Source: an uncultured Bacteroidales bacterium
GTDB taxonomy: Bacteria > Bacteroidota > Bacteroidia > Bacteroidales > P3
DNA: 19,627 nt
Direction of reading: 5' to 3'
Assembly (NCBI GenBank): GCA_905236405.1
Contig: CAJOQB010000102.1
Location: forward strand, 1-19,627
The notes beneath the pieces were generated by a model. It was given only the letters and a program-made list of their open reading frames with translations. It did not search any database and had not been told where the DNA came from. Of the stretch, positions 1 to 6,954 are shown one piece after another; within the stretch, counting starts at the first letter, position 1, and every line of letters begins with the position of its first letter. Made by a program: the position numbers and the translations under genes.

Positions 1-1
1 C

Positions 2-124
2 ACTCACAAACAGGTCCAAAGAGGAGGTGGCGTAGATGTTAGCGGAAAAGCTGGTAGTCACGGAGGCGAAACATGCGGTCTGACGGTAATGTTCCGGATT
101 GTCTTATTTTGTAGTATGCTATAA
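2..124 (+). other. Possible 3' end of a gene or gene remnant entering from the left edge
   Basis: The first ~100 bases are clearly richer in G and C than the AT-rich DNA after them. Frame 2 on the plus strand is open from the edge to a TAA at 122-124 and could be a C-terminal tail of about 40 residues containing VDVSGKAGSHGGETCG. The minus strand is also open here, from a TAA near 105 out through the left edge, with no ATG in frame. I recognise neither reading. The span matters mainly because it may be the left edge of the host chromosome next to the AT-rich cassette. Strand and coding status are uncertain. Confidence 0.25.
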
Positions 125-164
125 TACAGGTTGATGCAAATTAATCTGTGCCATAGTTTTCTTT

Positions 165-198
165 TTTGTTTGATATTCAGATTTTTTTCGTACCTTTG
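165..198 (+). promoter_or_regulatory. Bacteroidota-type promoter for the PLD-SecA pair
   Basis: TACCTTTG at 191-198 matches the Bacteroidota -7 consensus TAnnTTTG exactly. TTTG elements at 165-168 and 169-172 give spacers of 22 and 18 bases, either side of the usual 19-21. Transcription would start near 204-206, leaving a leader of about 25 nt before the ATG at 231. The element lies in the AT-rich gap just upstream of the first gene of the pair. The match is seen in the sequence and activity is inferred. Confidence 0.6.
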
Positions 199-230
199 CA
201 ATTACAAATTCTAACATATATTGTAAAGAA

Positions 231-1196
231 ATGGAAAGCGCATATTTTAAAGATATTCGGAATAGAATCATTCCTATATTGGATAATGCAAAGGAGGAAG
301 TGGTTGTCGCAATGGCATGGTTCACAAGCGGAGAACTGTTTCAGGCTCTTATTAACTGCATTGGCCGCGGTGTTCACGTTGAGCTTGTTTTATTGGATAA
401 TGCCACAAATTTCATGTATTATGCACCAGACTTCAACGAATTAATCAAGGCTGGGGGTGTGCTACGCATAGCAAAAGTTGAGAATGGATTCATGCATCAT
501 AAGTTCTGCGTTATAGATAATAGTATTGTCATTACAGGTTCATATAACTGGACTTACTATGCGGAAACAAGAAATATAGAGAATATTGTTATTTCAGATA
601 ATAAATCTGTAATCCAACAATATAGAGGAGAATTTGATTCATTAGTCCATCGAGTTCGTCAAGTTTCGCAGAGTCCAAGACTAGAATGGGATGAGATTGA
701 GGAATGCCGGGATATTAATTTCGAAGAACTCAACTATGAAATTGAAAGAATTGCGAAAGTTCGCAACCTTCCAGAAAGGAAAGTGGTAAAATCCTCCACA
801 GTAGTATCGATAGAAGAACGCCCTATCAATCCTGTCTCAAAATACGAAATAGGAATAATGGCAACAACAAAAGGAAATAATCGTTCGATGTTGACCATAA
901 TACCAATGGGGTCAAAACTTCCATATACTGCGACGCGCGAATTGTACAACTACTCCGACCATCGAGATAAAGTAGTGTGTGTGGTTCTATATGGAAATGG
1001 AAATAGCAGACAGCCAATAACAGAAAAAGCTATAACGGCAATTACCACGGGCAGAAGTGATGAAGAATTAACCATTAGGGTACAATTTACTTTGGTTCCC
1101 AGTGGGGATCTATTCGCTGAAATCTGTTGTTTGGAAACAGGCAAAGTGATAACTGTCAAAACATCCAACCCGGATTTTGTCACTTATGCGGAATAA
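231..1196 (+). CDS. PLD-superfamily (HKD) nuclease-like protein with C-terminal Hsp70 SBD-beta-like domain
   Basis: The protein has 321 residues and no signal peptide or membrane segment. Residues 1-145 form one phospholipase-D fold with a single HKD motif: H89-x-K91-x4-D96-x6-G103-S-x-N106, followed by an EN at 117-118 as in Nuc-type and DUF1669-like enzymes. Single-HKD proteins normally act as dimers and many are nucleases. Residues 146-202 look like a charged linker. Residues 203-311 resemble the beta-sandwich substrate-binding domain of Hsp70: LTIIPMGSKLP aligns with the Hsp70 'LIPRNTTIP' segment, RVQFTLVPSGDLFAEICCLETGK with '[23 protein letters not shown]', and ITTG takes the place of 'LTGIP'. 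No Hsp70 ATPase domain is present. The ATG at 231 follows a promoter and is the only good start. The stop overlaps the next gene's ATG by 11 nt, so the two products are probably made together. I infer a nuclease or scaffold that recognises exposed peptide segments. The PLD call is firm and the Hsp70-like call is by eye. Confidence 0.85.
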   Translation: MESAYFKDIRNRIIPILDNAKEEVVVAMAWFTSGELFQALINCIGRGVHVELVLLDNATNFMYYAPDFNELIKAGGVLRIAKVENGFMHHKFCVIDNSIVITGSYNWTYYAETRNIENIVISDNKSVIQQYRGEFDSLVHRVRQVSQSPRLEWDEIEECRDINFEELNYEIERIAKVRNLPERKVVKSSTVVSIEERPINPVSKYEIGIMATTKGNNRSMLTIIPMGSKLPYTATRELYNYSDHRDKVVCVVLYGNGNSRQPITEKAITAITTGRSDEELTIRVQFTLVPSGDLFAEICCLETGKVITVKTSNPDFVTYAE

Positions 1197-3828
1197 TCTT
1201 CGTAATGAATTACTGACTATTGTCAGAGACATCAATGCTCGATACGAGTCCTTTCGGTCGTTGTCAAACGATGAACTTCGAGATAAGTTGTACAAGATAG
1301 CGGTTGTGATAGACCAAAGTCCTAACCAGAATGAAACGTTGAATGTCTTTTTGCCGGAGGTGTATGCAATTGTAAAAGAAACAGCAAGAAGGTTCTCCGA
1401 AGGTAATATCATTGTTACCGCGAATGAAAATGACAAGCGTTTGGCCGACTGTTACTCCTTCGTTAAGATTGAGGATGATAAAGCTGTGTATCTAAACACC
1501 TGGGATGCGTATGGGCAAGTTTCAGTCTGGAATATGATTCATTACGATGAACAACTTATGGGAGGTATTCTTCTTCATAAGGGATATGCCGTGGAAATGG
1601 CTACTGGAGAAGGAAAAACACTCGTTGCCACGTTGCCAGTATTTCTTAACGCTCTCACTCACAAGGGTGTCCATTTAATGACGGCCAATGACTATCTTTC
1701 AAAACGAGACTGTGAACAGACAAGACCATTATATATGCTCTATGGTCTCTCTGCAGATTGTATCGAATACTATTCAAGGAGCGACAAGAGAAAAAAGGAA
1801 GCTTATACAAAAGACATTACTTTTGGTACAAATTCCTCATTTGTATTTGACTATCTAGATGACCATTTGGAGGTCGATCCTGAATTGTGCGTTCAGGGCC
1901 AACACCATTTTGCCATAGTTGATGAACTCGACTCAATATTGATTGATGATGCAGGCACGCCTCATATCGTCGGGGGTGGTAACTATTATGACATCAGCAT
2001 GGACTATAAGGAGAATATTGAGTTAATAAAGGAATTGATTCGGGACGAGAACCTTTTCATAGCAAACAAATATTATAAAACCGCGACATTTACAGAAAAA
2101 GGGGAAAAATGGCTGGAGGAGAAGACTGGGGTAAAAGATCTGTTCTCATCTAAACTTTCACAAGGAAAAAGTGTAATTGAGGGTATCGCTGCTAGTGAGA
2201 AGAGGGATATAGAGAGAAAAACGGCTCTTCAAAACGCATTTAGACAATTGCTATATGCGCTAGTTGTGATAGAGCGTGATGTAGACTATATTGTAGAAGG
2301 GAATAGGATTAAAATAATTGATGAAAATACAGGTCGCATTAAGGAAACAAGCCGTTGGCAACATGGTCTGCATACGGCAGTAGAGGTGAAGGAAGGTGTG
2401 GAAACACAATTGGAATTTGATGGGATGGCTGTGATTTCCCTGAAAAATTATTTTAAGTTGTACGATGGTATTTGTGGTATGTCTGGCACCATTATGCCTG
2501 TGAAGAAAGAGTTGTCGGAAATATATGGGCTGAAATGTGCCGCTTTGCCCCCGCATAAACCATGCATCAGAGAAGACCTTCCCATGCAGGTCTTCAAAAC
2601 AAAAGAGGAGAAAGATGCTCACATTGTGGAGTATATACAGAATATCAAGAATTCGGGCAGGCCATGCTTGGTAGGGAATACCACTGTCAAAAGAACGGAA
2701 ACAATAGGTGGACTGTTGTCTGAGAAAGGAATCGAATTTAACAGACTGGATGCCAAAACTGAAAAAAATGAGGCATTGATTATTGCCAATGCGGGAGTAG
2801 GAAATACTATTACGGTTTCCACAAGTATAGCCGGCAGAGGTACGGATATCAAACCCACCGATGACGCACTTGCTCATGGTGGACTTGCCGTTATAGGAAC
2901 GGATATGTTTGAGTCCGCCCGAATTGACCGACAACTGATTGGAAGGTCGGGAAGACAGGGCAACCCAGGGTCCTCGGTCTTCTTTGTCTCAATAGAAGAC
3001 AGCATTCTAAATAACTTATCAAGCAGCGATGCAGAGAAACTGAGGGTTGTTTTGGAACAAGTACACGACGGAAATTATAACATTCCGGAGATACGCTCTT
3101 TTTTTAAAAAAGCCCAGTCAAACAGGGAGCTATATTTAAAAAACCTGAGAAAAGAAACAGCCCATAAAGACGACATCGTTGCACCCCGAAGGTTGAAATT
3201 CTATAACCAAAGAAAACGGGTCCTTTTTGATGCATCAGCAGCCGATTCGATTATTACTGAGATTTTGAAAGGGTCTACTCATACTCAGGAAGAAATGGAT
3301 GAGCATCTTCATAAATTATATCTCCAAACCAAGAAACTTGTTGATAGGAGTATATGGAACAATAAAGACCGACAAATTATTATTGTTCCCTTTTCCGACA
3401 ATATGTATACTTATGCTGTTCGGTTTGATGTGAATCTCATCCAGTCAGATTTCAATTATTTCTGTTCCGAATATAAACGTCAGGTTATTCTGCATATTTA
3501 TGATAAGCAGTGGAAACAATTTGTGATTTATATGATGGGCAATCTGGACAGAACGGAAATAGGGAAGTTGGACGAGAAATATGATTTAATGATGAAGGAT
3601 ATCGAGGTGTCCATTCTAAGCAGATTGTTTAATGCGACTATTCCTTTCGGAGGAAGGCCGGATGTTCTTGAGCCTATTTTTAGTGAAGTTCCGAATTCTC
3701 CTATCCTAAGAGCCAATCAGGATAGACCAATTTCGCCCGATGATCCGTGTCCATGCAATAGCGGAAAGATATACAGCGAATGTCATGGGAAAAACATTCG
3801 CTGTATGGGGATTAGAAGGAGAAGGTGA
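1186..3828 (+). CDS. SecA-like motor ATPase with C-terminal SEC-C zinc motif
   Basis: Starting at the ATG at 1186 the product has 880 residues; an in-frame TTG at 1177 is possible but less likely. The SecA DEAD motor is well kept: Walker A TGEGKT (140-145), a TANDYLSKRD segment, DELD for the usual DEVD (246-249) followed by SILIDDAGTP, a preprotein-crosslinking-type region with DENTGR and RWQHGLHTAVE, GMSGTIMP, GRGTDI (550-555) and GRSGRQG (586-592). Residues ~600-845, where SecA has its scaffold and wing domains, are divergent. The end carries a SEC-C motif, C855-P-C857...C866-H867, which normally binds zinc. Housekeeping SecA of this phylum is usually longer (around 1,100 residues), and this gene sits beside a PLD protein and a ubiquitin-type enzyme. 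I take it as an accessory, repurposed SecA that could unfold or move polypeptides. It overlaps the upstream gene by 11 nt. Eleven residues follow the SEC-C 'CHGK', and most of them are encoded by an inverted-repeat arm. Confidence 0.9.
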   Translation: MRNNLRNELLTIVRDINARYESFRSLSNDELRDKLYKIAVVIDQSPNQNETLNVFLPEVYAIVKETARRFSEGNIIVTANENDKRLADCYSFVKIEDDKAVYLNTWDAYGQVSVWNMIHYDEQLMGGILLHKGYAVEMATGEGKTLVATLPVFLNALTHKGVHLMTANDYLSKRDCEQTRPLYMLYGLSADCIEYYSRSDKRKKEAYTKDITFGTNSSFVFDYLDDHLEVDPELCVQGQHHFAIVDELDSILIDDAGTPHIVGGGNYYDISMDYKENIELIKELIRDENLFIANKYYKTATFTEKGEKWLEEKTGVKDLFSSKLSQGKSVIEGIAASEKRDIERKTALQNAFRQLLYALVVIERDVDYIVEGNRIKIIDENTGRIKETSRWQHGLHTAVEVKEGVETQLEFDGMAVISLKNYFKLYDGICGMSGTIMPVKKELSEIYGLKCAALPPHKPCIREDLPMQVFKTKEEKDAHIVEYIQNIKNSGRPCLVGNTTVKRTETIGGLLSEKGIEFNRLDAKTEKNEALIIANAGVGNTITVSTSIAGRGTDIKPTDDALAHGGLAVIGTDMFESARIDRQLIGRSGRQGNPGSSVFFVSIEDSILNNLSSSDAEKLRVVLEQVHDGNYNIPEIRSFFKKAQSNRELYLKNLRKETAHKDDIVAPRRLKFYNQRKRVLFDASAADSIITEILKGSTHTQEEMDEHLHKLYLQTKKLVDRSIWNNKDRQIIIVPFSDNMYTYAVRFDVNLIQSDFNYFCSEYKRQVILHIYDKQWKQFVIYMMGNLDRTEIGKLDEKYDLMMKDIEVSILSRLFNATIPFGGRPDVLEPIFSEVPNSPILRANQDRPISPDDPCPCNSGKIYSECHGKNIRCMGIRRRR
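3771..3806. terminator. Perfect 13-bp inverted repeat inside the secA-like 3' end, possible bidirectional terminator
   Basis: The left arm ATACAGCGAATGT (3771-3783) and right arm ACATTCGCTGTAT (3794-3806) are exact reverse complements around a 10-base loop. The hairpin lies within the SEC-C codons, 20 bases before the secA-like stop and 23 bases beyond the stop of the converging E2-E1 gene. There is no space between those two genes, so this is the only strong hairpin available to end either transcript. Neither side has a long T tract; the minus-strand side has a short ATCTTT. The repeat is directly visible. Its role as a terminator is inferred, and attenuation of one transcript by the other is an alternative. 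Confidence 0.5.
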
Positions 3829-6255
3829 TTATTGTTCTTTCAAAAATGGAACAAGTTTGTTGTTGATGAATAGGAAAAAAGAAATTGAACGATCCGGATT
3901 CCTCACAGCAAGCATCGGGTTACATGTATTTATGGTGTTGTCTGCCGCTTTATTGGCTATGATATTCAGGGATTCTTTGCTAAATGTGTTTGGTTCTGCA
4001 CAGGAGTATGCATAATCTCCGATATAATCAATAATCCCTTTTGAATTCTTGAATGCATCCAATAATTTATTTTCTGCGTTATCCGCTTCTATAATATGTG
4101 TCACCATTATCAGTAAACCGTCTTTACTGTAACTTCCGAGAATATATCCGAGATGGCCGTCAGGTACATCTGGAATATCCTCCCCGTCATAGATGGTTTC
4201 AGAACTGACTGTCATACGGATGTCATAGTCTTCAAGATAGTATGATTCAAGTCTGTCTGCGACAACACCACGTTTGCTATGTGACCAGACTGTCGTGTCG
4301 GGCATCCGGCCTTCTCCTATATTCTTATTTAAATCCCTGACAACAAGATGGACGAGGGAAGCAATATCACTGTTTGTGGCAAGAAATGTGGGAGAATAGC
4401 ATCCGCTTCCTTCAAGATAATAATTCTTGGTGTCCTGTTCTATACGTGAGAGATATGCCTTACGGAGTTCGAACGGATTGCCGTTACGGGAAGTGACGCA
4501 GATAAGCTCATTCGCATGGTTCGTGATGCAAAGACTAATAATTGGAATCTCGGGTACAGCGTAACTCAAAAAATGCAACATCTCGTTGCTGCCTGTGCAG
4601 TCTATTATCAAATCATAATCTTTAATTTGTTTGATTGCATCCTCTTGGCTGTTGTAGTTTATTTCATTATAGAAAGATCCATTGATGTATTGCATGTTAT
4701 TGGCATAGTATTCCATCCAATAACCATGTTTGATAATGGTTTTTGTATCACAGATTGGATTAATGGCATTAATTTTTCTGGCCAAGGCTTCTGCTTTGCT
4801 TGCCCCCAAATCACGTGCGTCGTAACCACTCCTGCATATATTTCCAGGCTCTACAATATCGTTGTCCCACAATCCGATATGATGTATCCCGCTTCTTGCC
4901 AAAGATTCTGTTAAAATGGAACCGATGGCTCCCAACCCAACAATTGCTATCTTTTTCTCCGTAAAAAACTTTGAAAATATGCCGCGGCCAAAGAAAAATT
5001 CTTCGGTAACCGTCTGTGGAAGATATCTGTATATTGTTTGTGTGAGTCGTTTTTTAATATGGATATTACGAATTCCTAAGTGGAATATTAATTCGTCATA
5101 TTCTCCTCCACCATTGGAACCCAGTACACGCCAAACAATATCCCTTTCTGTTCTTACTCCCAACGCAAAATAGTGCAAATGGTATTGCCCAACTTCTAAC
5201 CAATAATCAATTTCAGCATCGTATTCTTCCCGTTCATCATCAGACATATTTTCATACTGCTCGTTTATTGAGTCAAACACATGATATCTATGATATTTCT
5301 TTACTTGCGATTCTATCTTATTTAACTCATCTACAAGTATTTTCTTTAGAGCATTATTGATTCTTGTTGGTATAATCTCTTCTGATTTTTTAGTAGAACA
5401 GGGAATGTGTGCGTCATCTTTGTCAAGTTCTTCTTTCGCTTTATTAATTAGTGATAAAGCTTCGTCCTCACTGAACTTATCTTCGTATATTTTGGATGTT
5501 GTATTACTACTGGAAACGTCGAACCACTCTTTTACATCAAGCTTTGGAAATAAGAATTTGCAAGTGGCATCATCCCAACTATATTGTTTGCGCATAGCAA
5601 CAAAATCCTTGCACACCTCTTGGGATTTGGGATGCTCATCCACTATAATATAAGGAAACTCAAAGTTTGTAAATTCCTTGTTATTAAATGCATAGTATCT
5701 TCTATCTTTGGTCTCTATACAATGGAAATAGCCTTTATCCTCCTTGAAGTCCTCTGGATTGGAATGGAAATCACCAATAAATGTAAGAATCGCTTTCGAA
5801 CTGAATTCATTCATCTCGTCAAGATTCTCCCAGTCATAAGCATTGGCGAAGCGCAGAGCCTTTATTACATCAGGGTCGGTGATGTGTGAAGGAAGATCTT
5901 CCCGCATTTGATGCTTAATCCATTCCTTCATTCGGGATATCTCCTGTTCAAGTTGCCCTTCAGCAGTTTCCGCAAAAGGAGTGTTGAGACAAAACCAATC
6001 TCCGTGTTCCACGTTCCCTGTATGAATAAGATGTGGATAGCCACTGAGAGACTTCGTGCGGAAGGTTAAATGCATATGCGGAAATGTAGGAGGTATTTCC
6101 ACCCTCAAAACCAATGGATGAATGGTATTGAGGACCTCCACGATACCCACATAAAGATTCTCATCCTTTGATTTCTCAAACTCTTTGATTACCTTGAAAT
6201 CGTTGAGTTTTTGAAAATAGGAAGTGTAAAAGGCAGGTTCCTTGTATTCAAACAT
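3829..6255 (-). CDS. E2-E1 ubiquitin-type conjugating fusion with degenerate MPN/JAB-like C-terminus
   Basis: The protein has 808 residues and is predicted cytoplasmic. Residues ~1-125 are a prokaryotic E2-like domain: HTGNVEHGDWFCLNTPF follows the E2 pattern HpnV..G.iCL, giving Cys89 as the likely thioester cysteine, then a helix with W112. Residues ~130-420 form a linker region I cannot name, as in two-enzyme fusions such as CBASS Cap2. Residues ~420-670 are an E1/ThiF adenylation domain: GLGAIG nucleotide loop (440-445), DND (464-466), PGNICRS, IIDCTG, and GSGCYSPTF with Cys619 as candidate E1 cysteine. Residues ~680-800 align with an MPN/JAB fold, but the H-x-H and D ligands read A749, S751 and S762, so it is probably not a working deubiquitinase. 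No CD-NTase or CBASS effector is nearby. The gene converges on the secA-like gene with no gap. ATG 6255 lies 11 nt after a 47-codon ORF and is served by a promoter at 6436-6466. Confidence 0.88.
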   Translation of the reverse strand: MFEYKEPAFYTSYFQKLNDFKVIKEFEKSKDENLYVGIVEVLNTIHPLVLRVEIPPTFPHMHLTFRTKSLSGYPHLIHTGNVEHGDWFCLNTPFAETAEGQLEQEISRMKEWIKHQMREDLPSHITDPDVIKALRFANAYDWENLDEMNEFSSKAILTFIGDFHSNPEDFKEDKGYFHCIETKDRRYYAFNNKEFTNFEFPYIIVDEHPKSQEVCKDFVAMRKQYSWDDATCKFLFPKLDVKEWFDVSSSNTTSKIYEDKFSEDEALSLINKAKEELDKDDAHIPCSTKKSEEIIPTRINNALKKILVDELNKIESQVKKYHRYHVFDSINEQYENMSDDEREEYDAEIDYWLEVGQYHLHYFALGVRTERDIVWRVLGSNGGGEYDELIFHLGIRNIHIKKRLTQTIYRYLPQTVTEEFFFGRGIFSKFFTEKKIAIVGLGAIGSILTESLARSGIHHIGLWDNDIVEPGNICRSGYDARDLGASKAEALARKINAINPICDTKTIIKHGYWMEYYANNMQYINGSFYNEINYNSQEDAIKQIKDYDLIIDCTGSNEMLHFLSYAVPEIPIISLCITNHANELICVTSRNGNPFELRKAYLSRIEQDTKNYYLEGSGCYSPTFLATNSDIASLVHLVVRDLNKNIGEGRMPDTTVWSHSKRGVVADRLESYYLEDYDIRMTVSSETIYDGEDIPDVPDGHLGYILGSYSKDGLLIMVTHIIEADNAENKLLDAFKNSKGIIDYIGDYAYSCAEPNTFSKESLNIIANKAADNTINTCNPMLAVRNPDRSISFFLFINNKLVPFLKEQ

Positions 6256-6266
6256 ATTATCTCGGT

Positions 6267-6410
6267 TTAGGCATGACCTCTTGGAGAAGGGGTAGAGGGG
6301 GTTGGTTTGTTTGTCTTGACTCGGCGCTCTGTTTCTAAACCGCAGTGTTCCATATTGTCATACGTGTTGGAGTTGGAACGCACTCCATTTGTGGAAGGAT
6401 TGTCTGGCAT
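6267..6410 (-). CDS. Small 47-residue ORF between the E2-E1 promoter and the E2-E1 gene
   Basis: The ATG at 6410 falls about 20 nt after the predicted transcription start, and the TAA ends 11 nt before the E2-E1 ATG, so any E2-E1 transcript carries this ORF first. The same frame also opens at an ATG at 6452, but that is upstream of the predicted start site. The peptide is polar and probably disordered: it begins MPDNPSTNGVRS, has one Cys (23), a T/P/S-rich stretch, and ends SPSPRGHA or similar (TPSPRGHA). It is too short for a beta-grasp ubiquitin fold and has no terminal Gly-Gly. It could be a leader ORF controlling E2-E1 translation, a peptide substrate of the adenylating enzyme (by analogy with MccA/MccB-type pairs), or chance. 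I recognise no homolog. Confidence 0.4.
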   Translation of the reverse strand: MPDNPSTNGVRSNSNTYDNMEHCGLETERRVKTNKPTPSTPSPRGHA

Positions 6411-6435
6411 AACTGTTGATTTTACTATTTGTTTG

Positions 6436-6466
6436 CAAATATAAAAAAACAAAACAAAATGACAAA
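6436..6466 (-). promoter_or_regulatory. Bacteroidota-type promoter for the E2-E1 transcript
   Basis: Read on the minus strand, TTTG (6466-6463), a 19-base spacer and TATATTTG (6443-6436) match the Bacteroidota consensus TTTG-N19-21-TAnnTTTG exactly. Transcription should start near 6429-6430, about 175 nt upstream of the E2-E1 ATG and about 20 nt upstream of the 47-codon ORF. The long leader and the position of the small ORF come from this assignment. Activity is inferred. Confidence 0.7.
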
Positions 6467-6868
6467 ATATTTATTGTATTACACTGTTTTATAAAAATTA
6501 AAAAAAAAGAGGTATAGACTTCATACGAAAGATTTCTAAATGTTATTATTGAGAAAAACAAGTCAGGGATCATTGGTGTTTTTACCTAAAGTATGTTTTT
6601 TATTATTTGCTCTTAATTATCAACACAAAAGATGGCACATGTTTTTTGCTCAAAAGAATAAGACAGACATCTCGACTCCGAGTACTCATTCATCCGTCTT
6701 GATAACTACATAAATTTTATTAGCCGAACGAAAATTAGAATAAAAAAGATGAAAAGTTATAATGATAAGAAATTATTAATTCAAAACCAACAAAATTAGT
6801 AGCCAAAAAGAAATGAATTCAAAATGCAAACATATGAAAAGTATTCTATATAACAGAATAAAAATTAA
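6467..6868. other. AT-rich gap without a convincing gene
   Basis: This stretch is strongly AT-rich, with many A and T runs. The only ORF of note on the minus strand (Met at 6573) is rich in Phe, Ile and Ser, overlaps the promoter, and looks like a by-product of AT content. I see no tRNA, no CRISPR-type repeat and no strong hairpin here until the inverted repeat at 6869. It may be the downstream junction of the AT-rich cassette with the host chromosome. Confidence 0.5.
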
Positions 6869-6899
6869 AATATTTGTTTTGTGACACAGAACAAATATT
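6869..6899 (-). terminator. 31-bp near-perfect inverted repeat, terminator of the 6955-9881 operon
   Basis: Arms AATATTTGTT (6869-6878) and AACAAATATT (6890-6899) are exact reverse complements, and the centre TGTGACACA (6880-6888) continues the symmetry. Only the pair 6879/6889 fails. On the minus strand the hairpin begins about 55 nt beyond the stop at 6955 and is followed by a T-rich tail (plus-strand A-rich bases 6858-6868). It therefore fits an intrinsic terminator for the minus-strand operon. The plus strand has no T tract after it. The TGTGA/CACA core could also be read as a regulator half-site, which I think is less likely. Confidence 0.65.
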
Positions 6900-6954
6900 G
6901 AAAAGTGCAAGTATTAGATGCCCGAAACGAAAAGATTAATTTGATTGAACAGAC

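Noticed and set aside
1186..3828. Housekeeping SecA preprotein translocase
   Set aside because: The length, divergent scaffold region, overlap with a PLD gene and AT-rich composition argue for an accessory homolog, though I cannot see the rest of the genome.
3829..6255. CBASS type II Cap2 assignment for the E2-E1 protein
   Set aside because: The E2-E1 layout is similar, but no CD-NTase, effector or separate Cap3 protease is nearby, and a degenerate MPN domain is fused on. Cap2 itself lacks this domain.
6358..6573. 71-codon minus-strand ORF
   Set aside because: It crosses the E2-E1 promoter, is made of AT-rich codons giving Phe, Ile and Ser, and has no start signal.
6467..6868. CRISPR array or tRNA in the AT-rich gap
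   Set aside because: There are no regularly spaced repeats and no cloverleaf-forming sequence; only A/T runs and short chance repeats such as AATTCAAAA.
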